Assembly: GCA_027310325.1 (NCBI GenBank)
Contig: DAIDBB010000179.1
Coordinates: forward strand, 1-6,634
Reading direction: 5' to 3'
DNA from: a bacterium
GTDB taxonomy: Bacteria > Desulfobacterota > GWC2-55-46
DNA length: 6,634 nucleotides
A model generated the notes under the pieces. It did not search any database. It was not told the DNA's origin and saw nothing but the letters and a program-made list of their open reading frames with translations. Numbering within the stretch: position 1 is the first letter of the stretch; every line of letters starts with the position of its first letter. The position numbers and the translations under genes were made by a program. Positions 1-6,484 of this stretch are shown here, in pieces.

Positions 1-44
1 GCGGACGGGATAATCTAGCCCGCTTTTCTCATGCGCATATGACA

Positions 45-2045
45 TCAGCCTATCCTCAACCGCAGGTCCTCGAGCTCCCTTATCCTGTCCCTAAGTTCGG
101 CGGCCTTCTCGAAGTCGAGTTTTTTGGCCGCCTTTTCCATCTCCTTGTGGAGCGTCTTAAGGAGCTTCGGGACCTCGTGGGGAGGTATGTACTCCTCCGT
201 CTTCTCGGCAGCCGTCGGGACCGTGTAGTAATCCCTTTCGTAGATGGAGCTCAGGACGTCCTTTATCGAGCTCTTTATCGTCGCCGGCGTGATGTCGTTT
301 TTTGTATTGTACTCGGACTGTATCCTTCTCCTCCTTTCGGTCTCCTCCACCGCCTTCCTCATCGAATCGGTCATGGTGTCCGCGTAAAGGACGACCTTGC
401 CGTTAAGGTTCCGCGCAGCCCTTCCGCAGGTCTGTATGAGGGAGCGCGCGGAGCGGAGGAACCCCTCCTTGTCCGCGTCGAGTATCGCGACGAGAGAGAC
501 CTCGGGTATGTCGAGGCCCTCCCTTAGAAGGTTTATCCCTATGAGGACGTCGAATTTTCCGAGCCGGAGGTCCCTGATTATCTCGACGCGCTCCAGGGTC
601 TCGATGTCCGAGTGGAGGTATTTGACCTTTATCCCGAGGTTTGCGTAGTGCAGCGTAAGGTCCTCGGCCATCCTCTTCGTGAGCGTTGTTACGAGGACGC
701 GTTCGTTCTTTTTTACGCGCTTTTTTATCTCGCCGAGCAGGTCGTCGACCTGTGCGGCGGCGGGCCTCACCTCTATCTCGGGGTCCATCAGCCCGGTGGG
801 GCGTATTATCTGTTCAACCACGCGGCCGTCCGCCTTTCTGAACTCATACTCCCCCGGTGTCGCCGAGACGAAGACGGCCTGGTTTATCCTCTTCTCGAAC
901 TCCTCGAACTTAAGCGGCCTGTTGTCAAGTGCCGACGGGAGCCTGAATCCGTACTCGACGAGGGTCTGTTTCCTCGACCTGTCGCCGTGGTACATGCCTA
1001 TCAACTGCGGGACCGTTATATGGCTCTCGTCTATGAAAAGGAGGTAGTCTTCCGGGAAGTAGTCGATGAGCGTATACGGCGCCTCGCCGGGGAGCCTCCC
1101 GGCTATGTGCCTCGAGTAGTTCTCTATCCCGGAGCAGTAGCCCATCTCATCGAGCATCTCGAGGTCGAACTGCGTCCTCTGCTCGAGCCTCTGGGCCTCA
1201 AGGAGCTTATTCGCGGCCTTGAGCTCCAAAAGACGCTCCCTCAACTCGTCCCGTATGTCGTTTACCGCCCTTTTCAGGTTGTCCCTCGTGGTTACGAAGT
1301 GGCTCGCCGGGTGAATGAGCGCCTTCTCCGCCTTGCGAAGGGGTTTTCCGCGCAAAGGGTCTATCTCGGTTATCGACTCGACCGTATCGCCGAAGAAGGC
1401 GAGCCTCAGCGCTATCTCCGCCTCGTAGGCGGGGAATACGTCGACGACGTCGCCCCTCACCCTGAAGGTACCCCTGTAAAAGTCGAAGTCGTTCCGCTGG
1501 TACTGCATCTCGACGAGCCTCTTAAGGACGCTGTTCCTGTCGGTCTCCATGCCCCGCTCGACGTACAGGTGCATCGAGCCGTAATCGCTCGGAGAGCCTA
1601 TGCCGTAGATGCACGAAACCGAGGCGACGATTATGACGTCCCTCCTCGTAAGTAGCGCGTGAGTCGCCGAGTGCCTGAGCTTGTCTATCTCGTCGTTTAT
1701 AGAGGCGTCCTTCTCTATGTAAGTGTCGGTCGTGGGGACGTAGGCCTCCGGCTGGTAATAGTCATAGTAAGAGACGAAGTACTCGACCGCGTTATCGGGG
1801 AATAGCTCCCGGAACTCGGCGTACAGCTGGGCGGCCAGGGTCTTGTTGGGCGCTATGACGAGAGAAGGCCTTCCGAGGGCCTCGATCGTCTTGGCCACGG
1901 TAAAGGTCTTCCCTGAGCCCGTCACCCCCAAAAGCACCTGGGCCAGTGCCCCTTCTTCGATACCCCCGACGAGCCCTTCCACGGCCTTTGGCTGGTCGCC
2001 CCTGGGGATGAAGTCAGTCTTTATTCTGAAAACGCCTTCCGCCAT
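45..2045 (-). CDS. uvrB: UvrABC excision nuclease subunit B
   Basis: UvrB receives damaged DNA from UvrA, opens the strands with a helicase-like ATPase core and loads UvrC for dual incision in cytoplasmic nucleotide excision repair. Counting from the chosen ATG (666 aa, normal family length), I see Walker A GVTGSGKT at 40-47, the Tyr-rich damage-probing beta-hairpin YYDYYQPEAYVP at 93-104, the Walker B/motif II box DESH at 339-342, the GINLLREGLDIPEVSL motif V region, motif VI as QTCGRAARN at 538-546, and a C-terminal UVR coiled coil (about 627-662) that contacts UvrC. The frame extends six codons further to a GTG at 2063, but the ATG at 2045 gives the usual family N-terminus (MAEG, then TDFIPRGDQPKAV). 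Neither start has a Shine-Dalgarno sequence. Oddities are Cys where motif VI normally has Ile, and RSARS where RSERS is usual. The 44 nt after the stop hold no clear terminator. The gene is divergent from the polysaccharide operon and functionally unrelated to it. Confidence 0.98.
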   Translation of the reverse strand: MAEGVFRIKTDFIPRGDQPKAVEGLVGGIEEGALAQVLLGVTGSGKTFTVAKTIEALGRPSLVIAPNKTLAAQLYAEFRELFPDNAVEYFVSYYDYYQPEAYVPTTDTYIEKDASINDEIDKLRHSATHALLTRRDVIIVASVSCIYGIGSPSDYGSMHLYVERGMETDRNSVLKRLVEMQYQRNDFDFYRGTFRVRGDVVDVFPAYEAEIALRLAFFGDTVESITEIDPLRGKPLRKAEKALIHPASHFVTTRDNLKRAVNDIRDELRERLLELKAANKLLEAQRLEQRTQFDLEMLDEMGYCSGIENYSRHIAGRLPGEAPYTLIDYFPEDYLLFIDESHITVPQLIGMYHGDRSRKQTLVEYGFRLPSALDNRPLKFEEFEKRINQAVFVSATPGEYEFRKADGRVVEQIIRPTGLMDPEIEVRPAAAQVDDLLGEIKKRVKKNERVLVTTLTKRMAEDLTLHYANLGIKVKYLHSDIETLERVEIIRDLRLGKFDVLIGINLLREGLDIPEVSLVAILDADKEGFLRSARSLIQTCGRAARNLNGKVVLYADTMTDSMRKAVEETERRRRIQSEYNTKNDITPATIKSSIKDVLSSIYERDYYTVPTAAEKTEEYIPPHEVPKLLKTLHKEMEKAAKKLDFEKAAELRDRIRELEDLRLRIG

Positions 2046-2377
2046 AATATTTAAAAATATCACGAATTTGCGCTGGCCGCAATCCCTACGCGCCCGGTAG
2101 ATACGGGCCCGGAGACCTAAAAATGAAATTCTTAGTTGACAAAATCAAGATATTCTGTATTAATAATGTTGGAACTTCATCCTTTCGCGCTTCACACCTC
2201 GGGGCATCCGTAAACACACACCCAGACATCACACCCGTCCTGGAATCCAGATTTAAAAAGAGAGCGCCGGGGCATAACGGCTCTTTAGCGTGGACGTTTC
2301 TAAAACCCGCAGGGAAACTCACCTCCGCGACCCGCTAAGCCGGTCCATCCCGGACTCTCCATTCATTCCAGACCATT
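2046..2377. other. Divergent intergenic region, AT-rich, no confident gene
   Basis: These 332 nt separate the minus-strand uvrB from the plus-strand polysaccharide operon. The part from about 2046 to 2170 is strikingly AT-rich next to its neighbours. It contains an inverted repeat with 6-bp arms directly upstream of the uvrB ATG (ATATTT at 2047-2052, AAATAT at 2055-2060), a GCCCG/CGGGC stem (2092-2096 with 2104-2108), the 8-bp palindrome CGGGCCCG (2104-2111), and a plus-strand promoter. Further on there is an imperfect hairpin at 2259-2286 (seven contiguous pairs including one G-U, then a 2-nt bulge and two more pairs). Both strands are open here: a 71-codon frame at 2123-2338 with a GGAG eight nt before its ATG, and a 78-codon frame on the minus strand. 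Neither resembles a known protein and codon use in both differs from the real genes, so I treat the region as regulatory/leader DNA. Confidence 0.6.
2136..2163 (+). promoter_or_regulatory. Candidate sigma70-type promoter of the polysaccharide operon
   Basis: A perfect -35 hexamer TTGACA lies at 2136-2141. After a 16-nt spacer comes TATTAA at 2158-2163; reading ATTAAT one base later gives a 17-nt spacer with a TG at 2156-2157, like an extended -10. The site lies in the most AT-rich part of the intergenic region and points towards the co-polymerase gene. Transcription would begin near 2170, leaving a leader of about 200 nt before the ATG at 2378. Assignment rests on hexamer match and context only; the TATTAATA palindrome at 2158-2165 could also be an operator. 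Confidence 0.5.
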
Positions 2378-3307
2378 ATGAAAGAAAACGACATTGCCCG
2401 ATCGCATTACCAAGGCGACGATCTGATAGCATACTGGAGGGTCGTAAGGAAAAGTAGGCTTTTCATCATGACCCTTGCGGCCATCTCGGTCATCTCGACC
2501 GCCCTTTATTCGATCTTCCTGACCGACGTCTACGAGGCCGCCGCAATAATAGCGCCGGTAAGCGGAAAGGACAACGTCCAGGACAGGCTCTCCGCCTTCT
2601 CCCAGCAGTTCGGGATGATACCTGGACTTTCCATGCCGGCCTCCTCGTCTTCATCCGAGATAGTAAACACGCTGAACTCGAACATCCTCCGGAGGGAGGT
2701 CATCGAGAGGAATAACCTCATGCCGCTCCTTTTTCCCGAAAGATGGGACAAAGGCAGCGGCGCGTGGAGAGAAGAAAAAGCCGGGAAAGGCCCGTTCATG
2801 TACCTTGCGGCCATAAGCCCGTGGAGGAAAGATGACGGCGCTCCCACCATGTGGGACGGCGTAAGGAGCCTTAAGGCGATAATAAGGGTCAAAAGCAACC
2901 CGAAGGACAACACCATAACGGTTTCGGCCGATACTTACGACCCGGGGCTCTCGGCAAGGCTCGTGGGCTCCTTTCTCGCGGCCCTGAACGACCACGTGAG
3001 CGGCGAGTCTAAAAGGGTCGCGGACTCTACTAGAAGGTACCTCGAAGGGCAGCTGCGCAGCACCGCCGATCCGTTGATAAGGCAGAAGATCTATAACCTC
3101 ATCGCACATCAGATAGAAGTGGCGATGATGTCCGAGGTCAAGGAGAACTTCGCGTTCAAGGTCATAGACCCTCCGCAGGCGCCGGACAGGAAGGTTGGGC
3201 CGAAAAGGCTCAGGATGGTCTCCCTGAGCCTGGCGCTCTCCCTTTTTGCGGGCGCGTTTTTTTCTTTTTTTATCGAGTATTCCGAGAGGATGAAAAAGAA
3301 CCGTTAA
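2378..3307 (+). CDS. Wzz/GumC-type polysaccharide co-polymerase (chain-length determinant), no kinase domain
   Basis: This is a 309-aa inner-membrane protein of the polysaccharide co-polymerase class, which sets chain length and couples assembly to the outer-membrane exporter. The layout is typical: a short cytoplasmic N-terminus, a transmembrane helix at about 29-48, a periplasmic domain of about 230 residues, and a second transmembrane helix at about 280-299 followed by a short basic tail. The Wzz N-terminal domain covers about residues 12-115 and includes the EIVNTLNSNILRREVIERNNL segment. The Pro-rich motif before the second helix (IDPPQAPDRKVGPKR) is a family hallmark. There is no cytoplasmic Walker-type tyrosine kinase domain, so any kinase would be a separate gene. 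The ATG at 2378 is the only possible start: an in-frame TAA lies at 2336-2338 with no ATG/GTG/TTG between, and the next Met is inside the first helix. No Shine-Dalgarno is visible. The export gene follows after 24 nt. Whether it serves capsule, O-antigen or exopolysaccharide cannot be decided here. Confidence 0.9.
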   Translation: MKENDIARSHYQGDDLIAYWRVVRKSRLFIMTLAAISVISTALYSIFLTDVYEAAAIIAPVSGKDNVQDRLSAFSQQFGMIPGLSMPASSSSSEIVNTLNSNILRREVIERNNLMPLLFPERWDKGSGAWREEKAGKGPFMYLAAISPWRKDDGAPTMWDGVRSLKAIIRVKSNPKDNTITVSADTYDPGLSARLVGSFLAALNDHVSGESKRVADSTRRYLEGQLRSTADPLIRQKIYNLIAHQIEVAMMSEVKENFAFKVIDPPQAPDRKVGPKRLRMVSLSLALSLFAGAFFSFFIEYSERMKKNR

Positions 3308-3331
3308 TACTTTAGGAAAGATCCAGCATAT

Positions 3332-6300
3332 ATGACGACCTGGCTTTTTAGAAAAATACCTTTCAAGCTCACGTTCTTCCTGGCCCTCCTATGGCTTCCG
3401 GTCCTTCCTTCCGGGCTGCCTGCCGCCGATACGGTTGGATACGGGCAGGCGTGTCCGCAGGACCCTTCCGGGCAGCCGCCGTTATCCGGGGCCGGGGACT
3501 GCCGTCAGGGGCCGAATCGGCGGAACGCCGATGACCTGACCCCTGAACAGCGCGACGCCATACAGAGGGAGATGTCACGAAACGGCGGGCTCACCCCGGA
3601 GGCCATGGACGCGCTCAGGCAGGACCCCGAGTTCAGGGAAGTCGACGTCGATGAGATATTAAGAGGTAGAGAGCTTCAGCAGATGAAGGACGGGGGCCAG
3701 GGTGAAAACGGAGACGTCGACCATAACACGGGCGCGTCGCCCGGAAGGCACGGGAGTGAAACGGCCGGGACGGACGAATACGTGGATTATAACGTGGCGC
3801 CCTATGACGGAAGCGTGGACAATGGCGGTGATTATAACGGGGCCGGTCATGGGCAGAGCGCCAACGGGGCCGGAAAGAACGGCCCAGGCAAGAGTCCCGT
3901 AAGAGGCCCTTCCGACGAAAAGACCGGAAGGACCGATGAACGGGCCGAAGTGGAAAGACGTGGGACGGGGCAGCAGGAAAAAGGCTCTCTCTTCGACAGG
4001 TACTTGAAGAACCAGCCTCTCGAGGCCGGCCGTCTTAAGCCCTTCGGGTATGACCTCTTCAAGGGGGTCCTCCTAAGGCAGCCCGGGGACCTGCCGGTTG
4101 CGTCAGACTACGCCGTGGGGCCGGGCGATGAGATAAACATCTTCCTGTGGGGAAGGGTCAACGCCCGCTATACGCTTACTGTGAGCAGGGACGGCACGAT
4201 ACTATTTCCCAACGTAGGGGCGCTAACGGTAAGCGGCATGACCTTCGAGGACATGAAAAGGCTGCTTACGAACGAGGCCAAAAAGATCGTGGGCGCCGAC
4301 GTCAGCGTCACGATGGGAAGGCTCCGGTCGATCCAGGTCTTTGTCCTCGGCGAGGTCGAAAGGCCCGGGGCCTACACGCTGGGGGCGATGTCAACGCTTA
4401 CGAACGCCCTTATGGCGGCCGGAGGGCCGACGAGCATAGGGTCGCTCCGGAGGATAGACCTGAAGAGGGGCGCCTCGACGGCCGCCACCATGGACTTCTA
4501 CGACCTCCTCCTTAACGGCGACAGGTCAAAGGACCTGAGGCTTCAGAACGGGGACCTTATATTCGTTCCGACAATAGGGCCCATAATCGGGGTGGCCGGC
4601 AACGTGAAGAGGCCTGCGGTCTACGAGCTTGCCGAAGGCGCGGACCTTTCCTCGGCCCTGAGACTCGCGGGCGGGATAATCCCGACCGCCTACACACAGC
4701 AGATGCAGGTCGAAAGGGCGGTGGACAACGAGAAAAGGATAGTCGTCGACATAAACGCGAAGGAGCCCGGGGCCGCTTCGTCGTTCAAGCTCCAGGACGG
4801 TGACCTCGTAAAGGTCGCCTCGATAGTAGACAGGGACGTGAACGCCGTATACCTCCACGGCAACGTGAAGAGGCCGGGCAAATACGAATTGAAGGAAGGG
4901 ATGAGGCTCAGGGACGTATTAAAGGACGAGTCGGCGCTCAGGAAGGAGTCCTTCCTCGGATACGGGCTGATAAAAAGGCTCGTCCCGCCCACATATGACG
5001 TCGAGCTCGTGCCTTTCAGCCTCAAGGCCGCGTTCTCCGACGCATCATCCGCCGAGAACATGGCGTTGAAGCCCCTTGACGTCATCTACGTCTTCTCCGA
5101 GTGGTTCTTCAGGGACAGGCCCACGGTTACCATAAGCGGATACGTTAGAAAGGGCGGCAGGTTCAAGCTCGAGGAGAAGATGACGGTAAAGGACCTTGTA
5201 TTGCTTGCCGGAAGCCTCGGGAAGGACGCGTCCCGGAAGGATTTCGAGCTGTACAGGACCGACCCCGACACAAAGAAGGTCACGCTCGTAAAGCTCGACC
5301 TCGGCAAGGCTATGGACGGTGATGGCGTTAATAATCTCCTCCTCAAAGACCAGGACAGGGTGGTGATCCACTCGGTAAGGGAGACTTCGCCGGGCCGGAC
5401 CGTTACGGTTACCGGCGAGGTCAACAGGCCCGGCAAGTACGAATACGCCGAGAACATGACCGTAAAGGACCTCGTCTTCGCCGCCGGAGGGCTAAAGGAG
5501 TCGGCCTACATAGACGAGGCGGAACTCGCTTCGAGCGCGATCGAGGCGGGCCGGAGCTTCGCGATATCTTACGAGAAGATAGACCTCGGAAAGGCCATGG
5601 CCGGGGACCCGGCGAACGACCTCAAGGTCAACCCCTATGGCACGCTTTTCGTAAAAAAGATACCGGGCTGGAGGGAAGAGAACTACGTCGAGATATCGGG
5701 AGAGGTCGTCTTCCCCGGAAAGTACATCGTAAGGAAGGGGGACAGGCTGTCATCCCTTATCGAGAGGGCGGGAGGGTTTACACCCAGGGCCTATATCAAG
5801 GGTGCCGCATTTACAAGGGAGTCCGTAAGGAGGCTTCAGCAGAAAAACATCGACGAGGCGGTGAACAGGCTGGAAAAGACGATATTGTCGACGGCCGCGT
5901 CGACCATACAGGCGGCCATGACGCCAGAAGAGGCCAAGCAGCAGGCCGCGGCGCTCGACCAGAAAAAGGAGCTCCTCGCCAGGATGAGGGCGGTGAGAGC
6001 GAAAGGCCGCATCAGCATAGACGTAGATGAGGCGACGAAGGCAAGGGGCTCCTCGTTCGACGTCCGGCTCGAGGACATGGACAGGCTTGTCGTGCCGGAA
6101 AGGCCTGCGGAGGTCCATGTCATGGGGTCGGTCTACAACCAGACGGCCTTTGTATACGACCCGTCCGAGCCCATATCGTCCTACATCAAAAAAGCCGGCG
6201 GCTTCACCGAGGACGCGAACGAGGACGGGATATACATCCTCAAGGAAGACGGCACGGCGAAGAGCAGGAGATACGACGGCTCATGGGGCTTCAGGTGGGA

Positions 6301-6478
6301 CTCAGCAAATCACCGCTGGGTGAGCGGCGGCTTTATGAACGCGACCCTCGACCCCGGCGACACCGTCGTTGTGCCCGAAAAGGTGGAGAAGATAGCGTGG
6401 CTGAGGGAGATAAAGGACATTACCCAGATACTCTACCAGATAGCGGTCACCGCGGGCGTGGCCATAAGGCTCCTGTAA
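3332..6478 (+). CDS. Multi-SLBB polysaccharide export protein (OPX/Wza-like), periplasm/outer membrane
   Basis: This 1048-aa protein probably forms the periplasmic and outer-membrane conduit for a polysaccharide. It has a Sec signal peptide (hydrophobic core about 13-27, cleavage probably after PAA at 30-32), with no Cys at the cleavage site and so not an obvious lipoprotein, unlike Wza. Residues about 60-120 hold a LTPEQRD...LTPEAMDAL...DPEF segment that I recall from large Deltaproteobacterial SLBB proteins. Residues about 120-215 are a Gly/Asn/Asp-rich linker. The Poly_export domain spans about 256-328 (Y260, GPGDE 263-267). Seven SLBB-type repeats begin near 334, 418, 505, 598, 690, 785 and 927, most with a G-V-RPG-Y core. 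An Ala/Gln/Lys-rich helical insert (about 830-890) lies between repeats six and seven. The C-terminus (1023-1048, ITQILYQIAV) is a family-typical amphipathic helix, so the protein looks complete. Its only cysteines are C41 and C57. The nearest Shine-Dalgarno-like AGGA is 14 nt before the ATG. The DUF362 gene follows after 6 nt. Confidence 0.93.
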   Translation: MTTWLFRKIPFKLTFFLALLWLPVLPSGLPAADTVGYGQACPQDPSGQPPLSGAGDCRQGPNRRNADDLTPEQRDAIQREMSRNGGLTPEAMDALRQDPEFREVDVDEILRGRELQQMKDGGQGENGDVDHNTGASPGRHGSETAGTDEYVDYNVAPYDGSVDNGGDYNGAGHGQSANGAGKNGPGKSPVRGPSDEKTGRTDERAEVERRGTGQQEKGSLFDRYLKNQPLEAGRLKPFGYDLFKGVLLRQPGDLPVASDYAVGPGDEINIFLWGRVNARYTLTVSRDGTILFPNVGALTVSGMTFEDMKRLLTNEAKKIVGADVSVTMGRLRSIQVFVLGEVERPGAYTLGAMSTLTNALMAAGGPTSIGSLRRIDLKRGASTAATMDFYDLLLNGDRSKDLRLQNGDLIFVPTIGPIIGVAGNVKRPAVYELAEGADLSSALRLAGGIIPTAYTQQMQVERAVDNEKRIVVDINAKEPGAASSFKLQDGDLVKVASIVDRDVNAVYLHGNVKRPGKYELKEGMRLRDVLKDESALRKESFLGYGLIKRLVPPTYDVELVPFSLKAAFSDASSAENMALKPLDVIYVFSEWFFRDRPTVTISGYVRKGGRFKLEEKMTVKDLVLLAGSLGKDASRKDFELYRTDPDTKKVTLVKLDLGKAMDGDGVNNLLLKDQDRVVIHSVRETSPGRTVTVTGEVNRPGKYEYAENMTVKDLVFAAGGLKESAYIDEAELASSAIEAGRSFAISYEKIDLGKAMAGDPANDLKVNPYGTLFVKKIPGWREENYVEISGEVVFPGKYIVRKGDRLSSLIERAGGFTPRAYIKGAAFTRESVRRLQQKNIDEAVNRLEKTILSTAASTIQAAMTPEEAKQQAAALDQKKELLARMRAVRAKGRISIDVDEATKARGSSFDVRLEDMDRLVVPERPAEVHVMGSVYNQTAFVYDPSEPISSYIKKAGGFTEDANEDGIYILKEDGTAKSRRYDGSWGFRWDSANHRWVSGGFMNATLDPGDTVVVPEKVEKIAWLREIKDITQILYQIAVTAGVAIRLL
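3785..3873 (+). repeat. Degenerate in-frame repeats in the export protein linker
   Basis: GATTATAACG occurs at 3785-3794 and again at 3830-3839, exactly 45 nt (15 codons) apart and in frame, each encoding DYN (residues 152-154 and 167-169). AACGGGGCCGG occurs at 3836-3846 and 3863-3873, 27 nt (9 codons) apart and in frame, each encoding NGAG. Together they give the Gly/Asn/Asp-rich linker between the signal peptide region and the Poly_export domain. They look like remnants of short tandem duplications. Confidence 0.6.
4597..4875 (+). repeat. 18-bp exact direct repeat marking duplicated SLBB domains 2 and 3
   Basis: CGGCAACGTGAAGAGGCC is present at 4597-4614 and identically at 4858-4875. The copies are 261 nt (87 codons) apart and in frame, each encoding GNVKRP at the core of an SLBB repeat (domains 2 and 3). 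Identity at synonymous positions suggests duplication or gene conversion between neighbouring domains, although shared codon preference contributes. Confidence 0.6.
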
Positions 6479-6484
6479 AGACAG

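Noticed and set aside
1..44. Short GCGGG/CCCG inverted element after the uvrB stop as a terminator
   Set aside because: The stem is only about 4-5 bp and no T run follows on the minus strand.
612..1655. 347-codon plus-strand open frame opposite uvrB
   Set aside because: It lies wholly antisense to a complete, motif-bearing uvrB and is explained by the GC-rich codon pattern of that gene.
2154..2170. CTGTATTAATAATGTT as a LexA/SOS box near uvrB
   Set aside because: Only the left CTGT half matches the enterobacterial CTG-N10-CAG consensus; the right half is GTT and the site is far from the uvrB start.
2255..2286. Possible minus-strand intrinsic terminator (hairpin followed by a T run on that strand)
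   Set aside because: The stem has a mismatch on the minus strand and a 2-nt bulge, the T run overlaps the stem base, and no minus-strand gene lies upstream to be terminated.
2086..2322. 78-codon minus-strand open frame in the intergenic region
   Set aside because: No recognisable domain, overlaps the plus-strand promoter region, and composition looks non-coding.
2123..2338. 71-codon plus-strand open frame with GGAG eight nt before its ATG
   Set aside because: The candidate promoter lies inside its first codons, codon use lacks the AGG pattern of the real genes, no known family is recognisable, and the opposite strand is also open. Conservation in relatives would be needed to revive it.
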